A DNA stretch of 64,000 nt from Pasteurella skyensis (GCF_013377295.1 NZ_CP016180.1:1116001-1180000); one strand, 5' to 3'. Counted from the stretch's first letter, positions 50,538 to 60,600 are shown. Made by a program: numbers and translations. Notes: generated from the sequence alone by a model not told the origin.

Positions 50538-50587
50538 ACACTAAATTGTCCAGTATTTTATCAAAAAAACTGGACAGTTTATAGTGT
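50538..50587. promoter_or_regulatory. Large inverted repeat upstream of the AbiEi-like gene, probable autoregulatory operator
   Basis: TGTCCAGT (50547-50554) and ACTGGACA (50569-50576) are exact inverted half-sites 14 bp apart; outside them ACACTAAAT and the partner TTTATAGTGT extend the symmetry with a 2-nt length difference. It lies 18 to 68 bp upstream of the antitoxin start, between it and the mukF stop. Confidence 0.75.
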
Positions 50588-50625
50588 TAATAATCAATTT
50601 TATATTAATAGCCCTACATTATTTA

Positions 50626-51957
50626 TCACTTATACTCATCAATCACATTAGATTGCACTTCTGCCCCTTTATCATTAATCGCTTGCCATTGTGGATAAAT
50701 CGCTTCTCGGTCTTGGCTTGCCATTCCTAATTTAACGGCTTGATCGACAACAATTCTTGCTACATCAAAATGGCGAGATTGTGGGAATTTTTCTAGTTGT
50801 TCTCTTAAAATTGCCCCTAAATCTAATGGCTGTTTATTTTCTCTATAAGGGGTTAGCTGAGCTTGCATTAATTCAATAATCTGCTCTTGTATATCAGAAA
50901 GGGATTCATATTCTAATTCTGTTGGTAACTCTCCGACTGCATCGGCTTCATTAAAGACAAGTTCATCATCTCGTAAATCAAGAATGGAGTCTGCTTTGGC
51001 ATAATACAACATCCACGGATGTTCAAAATAACCTTGAATGGATTTACGTAAACGTTGTCCAAAGACACGATTTTTATCCATATCAATTGCTGTTCGGATA
51101 AATTTATGCACGTGGCGATCGTAACCAATCCACAAGTCAATAGACTGTTGTCCCCAGCTGATAATACGATCTAATTTATTTTGCAAATTCATAATTAAAT
51201 GATCCACAAAATCCAAATCATTACGCCCTATTAAACAGCTTTGAATACGTAATAATTGTGATTGTAATTTATCCCCTGCGGCGTTAAGCGTATCCTGTAA
51301 TTCTCGTAAACTTACCGATGTTTCATCTAATAATTGTTCACAACTTGAAATTGCTTCGTGCCAGTTTTGACTTAATAACTGTGCTATACGTTCTCTAATT
51401 TGTTGTTGATTTTCGTCCATCACACGCTGTGATAAATCAATGCTATCAAAGATTTCTGCTACTGAATATTTTAATGGTGCAAATACTTGACTACGCCAAA
51501 AACGTTCATCACCATCTTCCTCTGCGGCGCTGGAGGCTCGTTCAATTTCTTCTGCAACAATGGAAAGTTGAATAGAAAGACGTAATGTAGAAAACTCTCT
51601 TTGACGCACATAATAATCTGATACCCCAACTGCCAAAGGCGTTAAGCGATAAATGGCTAATCCTTCTGTAAATTCACTGCTAAAACGGTTTAAAAAACGT
51701 TGTCTCACCAAATCATTAATCGCATTATTGGCTCGTTGTACCAAAGTATTTTCAGCTTGCTCAAAACTAGTGGATACATAACGAAATAGATCAACAAGAT
51801 CACTTTCCAACATTTCTCCATCTAATGATTGCTCATTATTATAAATAGAAATAGCAAGAAGAAACGCTAAGCGATCTGTTGATAATGAAAGAGAAAATTC
51901 TCGTGATTTTGTCCAATCTATCAGTTCTGGAAGTGTCTGTGCCAACTCATTTTGCAT
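50626..51957 (-). CDS. mukF: Chromosome partition protein MukF (kleisin)
   Basis: A 443-residue kleisin that bridges the MukB heads and binds MukE (E. coli 440). The N-terminal dimerisation winged helix ([28 protein letters not shown]), the central helical part ([32 protein letters not shown]) and the C-terminal winged helix ([16 protein letters not shown]) are all present. It is normally directly followed by mukE; here the toxin-antitoxin pair follows instead. Confidence 0.97.
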   Translation of the reverse strand: MQNELAQTLPELIDWTKSREFSLSLSTDRLAFLLAISIYNNEQSLDGEMLESDLVDLFRYVSTSFEQAENTLVQRANNAINDLVRQRFLNRFSSEFTEGLAIYRLTPLAVGVSDYYVRQREFSTLRLSIQLSIVAEEIERASSAAEEDGDERFWRSQVFAPLKYSVAEIFDSIDLSQRVMDENQQQIRERIAQLLSQNWHEAISSCEQLLDETSVSLRELQDTLNAAGDKLQSQLLRIQSCLIGRNDLDFVDHLIMNLQNKLDRIISWGQQSIDLWIGYDRHVHKFIRTAIDMDKNRVFGQRLRKSIQGYFEHPWMLYYAKADSILDLRDDELVFNEADAVGELPTELEYESLSDIQEQIIELMQAQLTPYRENKQPLDLGAILREQLEKFPQSRHFDVARIVVDQAVKLGMASQDREAIYPQWQAINDKGAEVQSNVIDEYK

Positions 51958-52057
51958 AGGATTTATTTACTATTAAGGTACATTACTAAAAATAGTGTTT
52001 ATTGTACAATAACATCAATGAAAAGTGGAATTTTTTTAATGCTATTCTCTTTTTATC

Positions 52058-52095
52058 AAAAAACTACCGCCAGTTAGTAACAAACTAGCGGGTAG
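52058..52095 (-). terminator. Terminator after the second Slam gene
   Basis: On the minus strand CTACCCGCTAGTTT pairs imperfectly with AACTGGCGGTAG, followed by six T residues (complement of 52058-52063). Confidence 0.75.
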
Positions 52096-52121
52096 ATCCA
52101 CTTAAAAATTTGCACATTTTT

Positions 52122-53585
52122 CTAAAACTGCCATTCAAAATTTACTTGCACTTCACTTTGTTTATAAGAAAATATCGTGTCATTATTTGCTTTGTTACGA
52201 TTATGTTTAATCAATAAACTCGGTACAATGCCTTTAAAATTCCATTTTGGCATTTTAAAAATAGCCAAATAAGTTTGTAAATTTTCTCTTCTTGCCTTAA
52301 ATATCACACCATAATCTTTCTCATAACGATAATGTTTTAGTAAGGCTAAAAAAGTAGTGTTTAATCCAAAATCAAATTGATGGTTAAAACCTAAGCGTAA
52401 CCCTGTCATTTGATAATTTTTTTCTTTTTGTACCGTATGACGATATGCAAAATCTAAACCACTAAATAAGGTTGTTTTTGGGCTAAGTAAATAATACCAA
52501 GTTCCAGATAAAGTGCTTAAATAAGCATTTTCAAGAGAGTGTTGTTCACTATTATAATAGAATTTCTTCTGTTCAAATTGTAAGTTTAAATGATGACGAG
52601 GTGACAAATTTTGTGAAAAATTAATACGTCCGCCCCAAGCGTGATAATTACGATGATTTTGCAACACATTATATTCAAATACAGGAGCAATGGTTAATTC
52701 TGTTTTCGCATTTTGGAAGTGATAACCTAAAGACGTTTTAACGGTATTTTCATTATAGTTTCGATAGTGAGGATAAAATTGACCATAACTATTCAATGAA
52801 AATGCTAGACCGTGATTTGCAACAAATGAAGTTTGTTTACGAATATTTGCATCATAATGCCAACCTTGAGCATTAATTGACTTTGGAGAAGATTGTTTTT
52901 CAATACATTGATTATTCAAAGAAAGTAAACATTCTTCTTTTTGTGATGATTGATTGATATTTTGATTATATTGATAACCGATACTCAATCCGCCTTGCCA
53001 ACTTTCCCGTTTGGATAAAGCTTGCTGATAGCCACCAATGGTTTGATATAGATTTTGAGGTAATTCTAATTGGGTAATTTTTTCAAATAGCGATGTCGAT
53101 TCATTATTTTTATGATTTTCAAATAAAATTCTCGCAAGATCTAACTGCCCACGTAAAAATTGTGGATCCAGTTTTAATAGTTCCTGATAATAAAGCTCGG
53201 CTTGTTCAAGACTTCCTTGCTTCCTTGCTAACAATCCTTTTGCAAATAAAACAAGCGGTGGTTTATGATCGGCAAATTGTAGATATTGGGCTAAAAATTT
53301 CTCCGCATAATCCCATAACTCTTGGTTTAGCGAAATATACAACGCCTGTCCAACAGCATTTACATTATTTTCTACCTCAAACTTTTTACCGCTGAGAGTA
53401 ATTTCATTTTGTGACGTTTCATTTTTACGCTGTTGATACTCTTGTTGTTGCTGTTGCACTTTTTGTTGGTACTGTTGTAATAGCTGAATACTCTCTTGAT
53501 TATGCGAGTTGTCTTGATATTGCTGTGCAATTGCTTGTGGTATAAACATCGCACCTAAAAAAGGCACCCAATAATATTGTTTCAT
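52122..53585 (-). CDS. Slam-family outer-membrane translocator (DUF560), second copy, with hemophilin locus
   Basis: A 487-residue protein with signal peptide (KQYYWVPFLGAMFIPQAIAQ), a Gln-rich stretch, a TPR-like helical domain (ADHKPPLVLFAKGLLARKQGSLEQAELYYQELL) and a C-terminal DUF560 barrel ending VQVNFEWQF. The start at 53585 is chosen because GGAGAA lies 7 nt upstream and the signal peptide begins there. It follows the hemophore-like gene and should translocate that protein across the outer membrane. Its overall layout is like the copy at 30765, but the sequences are clearly diverged, so the two Slams probably serve different clients. Confidence 0.9.
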   Translation of the reverse strand: MKQYYWVPFLGAMFIPQAIAQQYQDNSHNQESIQLLQQYQQKVQQQQQEYQQRKNETSQNEITLSGKKFEVENNVNAVGQALYISLNQELWDYAEKFLAQYLQFADHKPPLVLFAKGLLARKQGSLEQAELYYQELLKLDPQFLRGQLDLARILFENHKNNESTSLFEKITQLELPQNLYQTIGGYQQALSKRESWQGGLSIGYQYNQNINQSSQKEECLLSLNNQCIEKQSSPKSINAQGWHYDANIRKQTSFVANHGLAFSLNSYGQFYPHYRNYNENTVKTSLGYHFQNAKTELTIAPVFEYNVLQNHRNYHAWGGRINFSQNLSPRHHLNLQFEQKKFYYNSEQHSLENAYLSTLSGTWYYLLSPKTTLFSGLDFAYRHTVQKEKNYQMTGLRLGFNHQFDFGLNTTFLALLKHYRYEKDYGVIFKARRENLQTYLAIFKMPKWNFKGIVPSLLIKHNRNKANNDTIFSYKQSEVQVNFEWQF

Positions 53586-53670
53586 ATATTCTCCGAGCAT
53601 CAATAATCATCAAAATAAATTTGCAAATTTTATTATTAATGTGACCGCTATAATATATTCAATTCGCAAT

Positions 53671-53704
53671 GAAAAAATAGAGACCCAGTAAACTAGATCT
53701 CTAT
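53671..53704 (-). terminator. Intercistronic terminator-like hairpin between hemophore and Slam
   Basis: On the minus strand ATAGAGA pairs with TCTCTAT across a 14-nt loop and is followed by six T residues. It begins 25 nt past the hemophore stop and would let Slam be made at a lower level than its client. Confidence 0.65.
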
Positions 53705-53728
53705 AATGATAGTTAAATAATGCTCAGA

Positions 53729-54514
53729 TTATTTTTTAGTACCACCAAAGGCAGTATCATATTGGTTATTTTCAAATTTAGCATAACCCGCTAAAGCTGA
53801 AGCATCTGAACCAAAGAAGTGACCGTTAGTAGAACCATTAGCACCATTTGCTGTTGCAGAACCCTCAAAACTCGCATTAGCATTAATTCTAGCATCTACA
53901 CCAACAGTTAAGCCTGTTTTTGCAATGGTTCCAGTTAAATTACCTGTATTAAAGTTCGCCGTAAACTCACCGTTTAATAGAGCTTTATTTAACTCACTAT
54001 TTTGGTTAATACCTTTAACAGAGTAAACAGCGACACCGTTAGTTGGCATTATTTGAGTTTTATTATTACCAGCATAATAAACTACACGAGCAGTATTAGG
54101 ATTTGCATCTTTTGCGACCCATTCACCAAAGTAAAGTTCTTGAGAACCTACTTGTTTATAAGCAAAGTCACCTAATTTATTATGGAAGCCTGGTACCCAA
54201 TCTGGCATATTACTCATTTTAAGAACAACCACACCATTGCTATCCACACCACCAAAAGTTTTCATCCACTGCACTTTTTTAGCAACATTTTTTAATGAAC
54301 TAAAGCTACTCACTTTTGAAGTCACTCCTTCAATCTCAATACCAGGTAAACCACCTGGATCTTGATGGAACCAACCATTATGGAAGGTAGAACCCTGTAC
54401 TGGCAATTTTAATGCTGCACCTCCATTAGAAATACCTGAGGTTACAGTAGCACTTGCTGTAGTCGCAGCGAAGAGTGAAGTTAATGCCATTACGGCGAAA
54501 GTTGCTTTTTGCAT
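53729..54514 (-). CDS. Hemophilin-like secreted hemophore (Slam client)
   Basis: A 261-residue secreted protein. The signal peptide MQKATFAVMALTSLFAATTASA has no lipobox, so it should be released. The N-terminal ligand-handling part (about 22-135) has aromatic/His clusters (STFHNGWFHQD, VPGFHNKLG) that could supply heme ligands; the C-terminal part is an 8-strand barrel typical of TbpB/HpuA/hemophilin proteins, ending GHFFGSDASALAGY and AFGGTKK. It lies between a TonB-dependent receptor and a Slam, the arrangement of the HphA/HphR/HsmA system of Acinetobacter baumannii. Heme as ligand is inferred from context and fold. Confidence 0.82.
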   Translation of the reverse strand: MQKATFAVMALTSLFAATTASATVTSGISNGGAALKLPVQGSTFHNGWFHQDPGGLPGIEIEGVTSKVSSFSSLKNVAKKVQWMKTFGGVDSNGVVVLKMSNMPDWVPGFHNKLGDFAYKQVGSQELYFGEWVAKDANPNTARVVYYAGNNKTQIMPTNGVAVYSVKGINQNSELNKALLNGEFTANFNTGNLTGTIAKTGLTVGVDARINANASFEGSATANGANGSTNGHFFGSDASALAGYAKFENNQYDTAFGGTKK

Positions 54515-54600
54515 AATAATCTCCTATTATGTCTAGTTGTGGATCTTTCCACAGTTACTATTATCCATACTTTCATTATTGATTGTATGGAATTTCTTTT

Positions 54601-54639
54601 AAGGCAGTAAAATGTATTTGACGATGCTTTTACTGCCTT
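54601..54639. promoter_or_regulatory. 12-bp stem hairpin between receptor and hemophore genes
   Basis: AAGGCAGTAAAA (54601-54612) and TTTTACTGCCTT (54628-54639) pair perfectly. On the minus strand only TTAAAA follows, so it is a poor terminator for the receptor gene and may instead be an mRNA-stabilising or processing structure that raises hemophore output. Confidence 0.6.
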
Positions 54640-54667
54640 TCTTTTCTAAAAAATCATTACTGACTTT

Positions 54668-57600
54668 CTAAAAACGGGCTTTTAGTCCCAATTTAAACGT
54701 TCTACCTGGTGCAGGAATCATAGAACGAGTCATTGGATCTAAATAATAACGATCTGTTAAGTTTGTTCCTGTAAATTCAACAGAAAGATTTTTATTTACT
54801 TGATACTTAGCATAAGCATCTAAGGTTAATACTGGTTGCCAAGACATTGGACGATTCCAAATACCTTCATTAAGAATTTTTTGCTCCCAAAGTCTATCCT
54901 CATCTTTGTTTTTCGCTTTGCTATGATATAACCAGCGTGTACCTAACTCTAATTTACGATCAAAAAATCTTCCGCCAATATTGGCACTAATAGAATATTT
55001 TGGTTGTAATTGAGTACGTAAATAACCCCAAGCAAAGCCTCCTGTAATACAGTGTGGAACACGTAATGCAATTGGATCTAATCTTACTGCAGAATCAGGA
55101 TCACACACTTTATTTTTAAGATGGTATTCCACCCCTAAATCACCAAAATAATCACCATTATCATAACGAGCTTGTAATTCTAATCCCTCTAAGGTACGCT
55201 TTTCTAACTGTACAAAACGAAATTCTGTATTACGATCAATCACATTTTTAGTAACATTATGGTAATAACTTAATTTCAAATCTGCCTTAACAGGGGTATC
55301 AAAATAATTTCCAAAATTATGCACATAACCAATTTCAATATTTTGTGCCTTTTCAGGTTTTAATTTAGCATCAGGATAAAGAGCAACTGTATCTGCACTT
55401 GCCGAAAATCCAATGGTAGTTTCAAATATACTCGGCATACGTGCGTATTGGATATAACGCAAATAGGCTCTTGCATTATCACTTAAAAATGCTGTTGCAG
55501 AAAAAGAAGGAGAAAATGCGTGACCACGTTGTTTCCCTACACGAGTTAACTTATCTTTATCTTGTAATTTTTCATAACCTTCATGAATGCGACCACCTTG
55601 ATATTTATGCTCCATTTTTCCTGTTGCTGGATTTCTTACTAATTTATTTTTAATGGTACCATTATAGAAAGGGTTATCTTCTCGGTGAGTTCGTCCATCT
55701 TTACGATAAGGTATATCAACGCCATTATGGTATCTCAATCCAGTTTTTGGATCGACACTACCACTATCTGTACTATATTCTCCCTTTTCGATTTTATTTT
55801 TGTCAGTATAAGTAGCCCAATATTCATCATGGCACGCTTGAGTAAATGTTGGACTGCCTGGTGAACTACAACCCAACAACTCCTTTTGTCTTTTATCTAT
55901 ATAGTTCCATTTATCTAGCTCTTCTTTTGTTAAAACCTCATTGAAAGTAAGTCCCAAATGAGTCGCTACTTTTGGTTCTACACCTAACACTTTATGATAT
56001 AACACGCCTGTTTTTAAGAGTCGTTCTAAATAGTCATCATAAGACCAATATTCATTATAACGACCGCCCGCAGTTAAAACTAACCAGTCTGTTGGGCGAT
56101 AATTAAAATTAAAAGCAAGATCCCATTCTTGACGATGCCCTACACGTGGAGGACTTTCATAGGTACTGCTTGGATTTGGCAGCTCTTTGAAGTGACTACT
56201 GGTTAAACGCTCGGTTTGAAACGCTCCTGAAAGAGTTAAATCTAAATTTTTCGTTAAATGCATTATATTACTAAGATTAAAACCTCGACGAGTATTATAA
56301 GCATTCACCTGAGCAGCATTGACATAGCTATATTGTCCCGTAGTATTCGGTCTTTTTGCTATCGCTTCTGCCCCTATTCTTTTCATACATTCAGGATCAT
56401 ATTGTATTTGATGATGTGGATCGACATTAGGATCATATCCTCTCCAACACATCATCGCCTGACCAAACCAATCCCAATCTATTTCATCTCTTGTTTTAGC
56501 TCCTGGCTCTCGAGGATTACCACCAGAAGTATTAGTATCACTCACTGTTTTGGTATACCAAACTCCCGCTTTAAAATTAATATAATGATTATCTGGGTTA
56601 TAGCTATAATCCATATTAAAGGCATTTTGCTTTACTTTAGCCAAAGGCCATTGGGGAATCCAACCTACAAACTTACTAAAATCTAAGCGAGAAGGCATTA
56701 CTTCTCCATAATTAATTTTAGTTTGGCGATAACCTATTTTTAATTTTTGTTTATCCGTGAAACGTAATGTATTTTTTAATAAAAAAGATTCCATTACACT
56801 GGAGGTATTTGGTATTTCAGTATGAGGAGGATAAATAGATGCCGCAAAAGGTAAATTAGGTTCAATTTGTTTCAACTCTCGTCCTGATTTTGGATCAATA
56901 ACCCCTTCATATTTATGAGCACCACCTTTGCCTGCTAAATAGTTACCTTTACTACGATAGCTGTAAGCACCTAATAAATCAAATTTATCTTCTTTTAAAC
57001 CGAGGGCAATTCGCATTGCATTATCTTTAAACCATTTTCCTTTCTCTTTAGGTTCCACTAAAGTAACAGAAGAAAAGTCTCCAAAAACATCTGGAGTACC
57101 GTGTTTACGATAATCTTTTCCCCATGAAAAATCAGGAATACGTTCTTTTACTGAATTATCACTAGTTTCTACAATTACTTCCGCACCAAATTTATTACCT
57201 TCTTTAACAATATCATCAGCATCAATGGTACGCATTTTAACCGCACCTCCAATACCTGATTGATTACCTGATGCAATTGCGGGTCCTTTTTCTACTGTAA
57301 TCCCAGCAATTAAATTAGGATCCAAATAGTTACGGTTATTAGCGCCATTGTAACCACGCCAAGTAGTCAGTGCCTGCTCCGTGCCATCAACCGTAACAGG
57401 GATTCTTCCTTGCCCTTGAATACCACGAATATTTGGATCAACTGCACCACTATTTCGTGCATCACCACTATACACACCATTAAATTCTTGAAAGAGATCC
57501 GCTGGAGCCGCACCTTTATAGCGCTCAACAGTTTCTTTATCGGCATACATATTGGTAATATCACGTAAATAAACTTCATCTTTTTTTTGTTCATCGATAC

Positions 57601-57733
57601 TTTCTGCTTTATCTGTAACAGTTATTGTACCTAGTGTTGATAATTGACTATCAAGAAGATCAACAGCTTGCGCTGAAGAACTTACCACAATAAGAGCAGT
57701 TGATATCAAATTCAAACACACTTTATTTTTCAT
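54668..57733 (-). CDS. TonB-dependent outer-membrane receptor, hemophilin-receptor (HphR)-like
   Basis: A 1,021-residue receptor. Signal peptide MKNKVCLNLISTALIVVSSSAQA; TonB box region LGTITVTDKAES; plug domain (about 60-190) with NIRGIQGQGRIPVTVDGTEQALTTW and ITVEKGPAI; then a 22-strand barrel with large extracellular loops, among them one with a CSSPG...CHDEY cysteine pair, and the terminal FKLGLKARF. The plug resembles heme/hemoglobin-type receptors. It is first in an operon with the hemophore-like and Slam genes, so it is expected to take heme from that hemophore. A Fur-box-like sequence lies about 50 bp upstream. Confidence 0.88.
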   Translation of the reverse strand: MKNKVCLNLISTALIVVSSSAQAVDLLDSQLSTLGTITVTDKAESIDEQKKDEVYLRDITNMYADKETVERYKGAAPADLFQEFNGVYSGDARNSGAVDPNIRGIQGQGRIPVTVDGTEQALTTWRGYNGANNRNYLDPNLIAGITVEKGPAIASGNQSGIGGAVKMRTIDADDIVKEGNKFGAEVIVETSDNSVKERIPDFSWGKDYRKHGTPDVFGDFSSVTLVEPKEKGKWFKDNAMRIALGLKEDKFDLLGAYSYRSKGNYLAGKGGAHKYEGVIDPKSGRELKQIEPNLPFAASIYPPHTEIPNTSSVMESFLLKNTLRFTDKQKLKIGYRQTKINYGEVMPSRLDFSKFVGWIPQWPLAKVKQNAFNMDYSYNPDNHYINFKAGVWYTKTVSDTNTSGGNPREPGAKTRDEIDWDWFGQAMMCWRGYDPNVDPHHQIQYDPECMKRIGAEAIAKRPNTTGQYSYVNAAQVNAYNTRRGFNLSNIMHLTKNLDLTLSGAFQTERLTSSHFKELPNPSSTYESPPRVGHRQEWDLAFNFNYRPTDWLVLTAGGRYNEYWSYDDYLERLLKTGVLYHKVLGVEPKVATHLGLTFNEVLTKEELDKWNYIDKRQKELLGCSSPGSPTFTQACHDEYWATYTDKNKIEKGEYSTDSGSVDPKTGLRYHNGVDIPYRKDGRTHREDNPFYNGTIKNKLVRNPATGKMEHKYQGGRIHEGYEKLQDKDKLTRVGKQRGHAFSPSFSATAFLSDNARAYLRYIQYARMPSIFETTIGFSASADTVALYPDAKLKPEKAQNIEIGYVHNFGNYFDTPVKADLKLSYYHNVTKNVIDRNTEFRFVQLEKRTLEGLELQARYDNGDYFGDLGVEYHLKNKVCDPDSAVRLDPIALRVPHCITGGFAWGYLRTQLQPKYSISANIGGRFFDRKLELGTRWLYHSKAKNKDEDRLWEQKILNEGIWNRPMSWQPVLTLDAYAKYQVNKNLSVEFTGTNLTDRYYLDPMTRSMIPAPGRTFKLGLKARF

Positions 57734-58127
57734 TTAAGCTTTCCTTTTAAAATAAACTACTAAATTAGGGAAGCAAAAATTATCATAAATGCGAATTATT
57801 ATCAATACAATTAAATCGTTTTTTATCACAAAAATTGGGTTAATTTTAGAAGGAATAAAAAAGCATCAAATTTCGTTCAAAACAACCACTTTTTGTGATG
57901 ATATTTATCCAAAATAACCTTTATTATTAAATGGATAATGTGAATTTGACGATATTTTTATAAAGATAAGAAAGAAAAGTTTTTGGTACTCAAAAATATA
58001 ATTTTGTACCAAAAATAAGCTTATAATAGTGTGAAAAATACCACTATATAGATAGGAAAAGGTAACCTACAGAAGGTCATTTATTTAAACAAACAAGCGG
58101 TCACATTAAGACTAAAATTTGCAAATT
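57734..58127. other. Intergenic region upstream of the TonB-dependent receptor
   Basis: About 390 bp with no supportable gene. The first 100 bp upstream of the receptor is AT-rich and carries the Fur-like site at 57785-57803. The far end holds an uptake signal (58093) and a palindrome overlapping the iscX stop. Nothing else was recognised between 57900 and 58080. Confidence 0.7.
57785..57803 (-). promoter_or_regulatory. Fur-box-like sequence upstream of the receptor operon
   Basis: Read on the minus strand, GATAATAATTCGCATTTAT matches 12 of 19 positions of the classic Fur consensus, with an intact GATAAT half. It lies 52 to 70 bp upstream of the receptor start codon, where an iron-repressible promoter would be expected. 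Confidence 0.45.
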
Positions 58128-58135
58128 TTAGTCTT
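58093..58135. repeat. Extended DNA-uptake signal fused to a 28-bp palindrome at the iscX 3' end
   Basis: ACAAGCGGT at 58093-58101 is a full A. pleuropneumoniae-type core, followed by the AT-rich extension AAAATTTGCAAATTTT. The extension is the middle of a perfect 28-bp palindrome (58108-58135) whose right end is the last codons and stop of iscX. It may double as a transcription terminator for the isc operon. Confidence 0.8.
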
Positions 58136-58331
58136 CATATTCATCAAGCCATTTTAATAAAATAGACTCTAAAATTTTCTCATTCGACTTTTGTGGATCA
58201 TCATCAAAACCCTCTAACTCACAAATCCATTGATGCATATCCGTAAAACGTACCGTTGTTGGATCTAAATCAGGGTTTCGATCATAAAGTTCAATTGCAA
58301 TATCCTGCGTATCTTGCCAAGTTAATTTCAT
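58128..58331 (-). CDS. iscX: Iron-sulfur assembly protein IscX
   Basis: A 67-residue acidic protein of the IscX/YfhJ family that binds IscS and iron: [34 protein letters not shown], then [23 protein letters not shown]. Two ATG codons are adjacent; AGGAG is 5 nt from the second (58331), which also gives the usual MKLTW start. It is the last gene of the isc operon. Confidence 0.95.
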   Translation of the reverse strand: MKLTWQDTQDIAIELYDRNPDLDPTTVRFTDMHQWICELEGFDDDPQKSNEKILESILLKWLDEYED

Positions 58332-58344
58332 CATTACTCCTAGT

Positions 58345-58686
58345 CTAGTGCTCTGCTTCTTTAGCGTGATTTAAGGTATATTTGGGAATTTCAACCACTA
58401 GGTCTTCATCACCCACAACACACTGACAACCTAAACGACTATCCATTTCCAAGCCCCACGCTTTATCTAGCATATCTTCTTCAAGATCGGTCGCTTCATT
58501 TAATGAATCAAAACCTTCACGAATAATCACGTGACAAGTGGTACAAGCACAAGATTTTTCACAAGCGTGATCCACTTCTATATGTTTATCTAACATTAAA
58601 TTCAATAAATTATCACCTTCTTTAGCTTCAATCACATCACCTTCTGGGCAAAGCTCTTCGTGGGGTAAAACAACTATTTTTGGCAT
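58345..58686 (-). CDS. fdx: ISC-type [2Fe-2S] ferredoxin
   Basis: A 113-residue adrenodoxin-type ferredoxin. The cluster ligands are Cys42, Cys48, Cys51 and Cys87 ([10 protein letters not shown] and GCQC), the same spacing as E. coli Fdx. It donates electrons for cluster formation on IscU. It lies 14 bp after hscA. Confidence 0.97.
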   Translation of the reverse strand: MPKIVVLPHEELCPEGDVIEAKEGDNLLNLMLDKHIEVDHACEKSCACTTCHVIIREGFDSLNEATDLEEDMLDKAWGLEMDSRLGCQCVVGDEDLVVEIPKYTLNHAKEAEH

Positions 58687-58700
58687 TTTCTTTCCTTTTA

Positions 58701-60554
58701 TTATTCAACTTCATTAACAAATTTACCTGTTAATGCTTTATTCACTGATGCATTCATTCTTCGTGCAGCAAATTCTTGCGTGGCTAAATCGACTTTTTTA
58801 ATTCCTTGAGCAATCAAACTACGATCCTCACCCTGCTTAATTTCAACCAATTCTGCTAACACATTTTCAATTTGATGAAATTCTGCTTCACTTAACAGTT
58901 CTGCACCGTTTGCTTTTAATGCGTTAATCACGCTTTCAATCACACGATCCGCCTCTACTCGCTGTTCTGCTAATTCACGAGCCGTAATGTCTTGCTTAGC
59001 ATTCTCAAAAGACGATTTGATCATTTGAGTGATTTCATCATCACTTAACCCATAAGAGGGTTTAATTTGGATAGCGGCTTGCACTTTAGTGGATTTTTCC
59101 ATTGCAGTTACACTTAATAATCCATCTGCATCCACTTGATAAGTAACGCGAATATGAGCCGCACCTGCCACCATCGGTGGAATTCCACGCAATGTAAAAC
59201 GCCCTAATGAGCGACAATCTGCCACTAATTCACGCTCGCCTTGCACCACGTGAACCGTCATTGCGGTCTGACCGTCTTTAAAAGTAGTAAACTCTTGGGC
59301 TTTCGCCACAGGAATGGTAGTGTTACGTGGAATAATTTTTTCCACTAATCCGCCCATTGTTTCAATACCCAGTGAAAGTGGTACAACATCAAGTAATAGC
59401 ATATCCGAATCAGGTTTATTCCCAACCAAAATATCCGCTTGAATTGCTGCGCCAAGTGCCACGACTTTATCAGGATCGATTGATGTTAGCGGTGTTTTTC
59501 CAAAGAATGTACCGACTTGCTCACGTACATAAGGGACACGAGTTGAACCACCGACCATCACCACTTGTTGCACTTCATCGTTAGAAATTTGAGCATCTTT
59601 TAACGCACGACGACAGGTCATCAATGAGCGTTTTACAAGCGGTGCGATTAGATCAGAAAATTGCAATTTTGATAATTCGCCTTGCCACGCTTTCCAACTA
59701 ACCATTGCAGTTTCTTTTTCACTTAATGTAATTTTTATTTGGGTTGCAAGGGTTAATAAATCACGTTGTTCGGTGTTATTTTGTGGGGAAAGCTGAGATT
59801 GTTCCACGATCCAATTTGCAATCAGATGATCGAAATCATCGCCACCTAATGCGGTATCGCCCCCTGTCGCTAGCACTTCAAATACGCCACGAGATAGACG
59901 TAAAATAGAAATATCAAAAGTCCCACCGCCAAGATCATAAACTGCAATCACACCTTCTTGTCCGCTATCTAAACCATAAGCAATGGCTGCTGCAGTGGGT
60001 TCATTTAACAAACGTAATACATTTAAACCAGCCAAACGAGCGGCATCTTTGGTGCTTTGACGCTGAGCATCATCAAAATAGGCAGGCACGGTAATCACCA
60101 CACCTGATAACTCCCCTGCTAGACGTTGTTCTGCAATGCAATTAAGATGACTTAAAATATCACTTGAAATCTCAACAAGGCTTTTATTACCTTGACGGGT
60201 TTGTAATAACGGTAGTCCATTCTCGCTTTCTGTAAATTGATAAGGTAATTTAGGGTAACGTTGTTGAATATCACTCAGGCTACGCCCAATCAAACGTTTC
60301 ACAGAAATCACGGTATTTTGTGGATCGACACTCGCTTTTTCAAAGGCTTCATAGCCAATCAATTTTTTCTCATCCGCATAATGTACGATAGACGGAATTA
60401 ATGAGCGTTCTTGTTCATCATTTAAAATGGTTGCTTGCCCACTTTGCACACTTGCCACTAACGAATTTGTTGTGCCTAAATCAATTCCCACCGCCAGTTT
60501 TGCTTGGTGTGGTTCAACACTTTGACCTGGTTCTGCAATTTGTAATAATGCCAT
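58701..60554 (-). CDS. hscA: Fe-S protein assembly chaperone HscA (Hsp70 family)
   Basis: A 617-residue specialised Hsp70 (E. coli 616). The ATPase domain has [28 protein letters not shown] and [14 protein letters not shown]; the substrate domain contains [21 protein letters not shown]. It binds the LPPVK peptide of IscU, which is present in the iscU product of this window. It is separated from hscB by a DUF2625 gene. Confidence 0.97.
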   Translation of the reverse strand: MALLQIAEPGQSVEPHQAKLAVGIDLGTTNSLVASVQSGQATILNDEQERSLIPSIVHYADEKKLIGYEAFEKASVDPQNTVISVKRLIGRSLSDIQQRYPKLPYQFTESENGLPLLQTRQGNKSLVEISSDILSHLNCIAEQRLAGELSGVVITVPAYFDDAQRQSTKDAARLAGLNVLRLLNEPTAAAIAYGLDSGQEGVIAVYDLGGGTFDISILRLSRGVFEVLATGGDTALGGDDFDHLIANWIVEQSQLSPQNNTEQRDLLTLATQIKITLSEKETAMVSWKAWQGELSKLQFSDLIAPLVKRSLMTCRRALKDAQISNDEVQQVVMVGGSTRVPYVREQVGTFFGKTPLTSIDPDKVVALGAAIQADILVGNKPDSDMLLLDVVPLSLGIETMGGLVEKIIPRNTTIPVAKAQEFTTFKDGQTAMTVHVVQGERELVADCRSLGRFTLRGIPPMVAGAAHIRVTYQVDADGLLSVTAMEKSTKVQAAIQIKPSYGLSDDEITQMIKSSFENAKQDITARELAEQRVEADRVIESVINALKANGAELLSEAEFHQIENVLAELVEIKQGEDRSLIAQGIKKVDLATQEFAARRMNASVNKALTGKFVNEVE

Positions 60555-60600
60555 TATTTTCTCTAATCTTTTCTGTATTTACTTTTTAATCTTTATTTTA

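Noticed and set aside
53371-53554. Gln-rich region near the N-terminus of the second Slam as a separate gene or pseudogene
   Set aside because: It is in frame with the signal peptide and TPR domain of the Slam; the overlapping open frame is a shadow.
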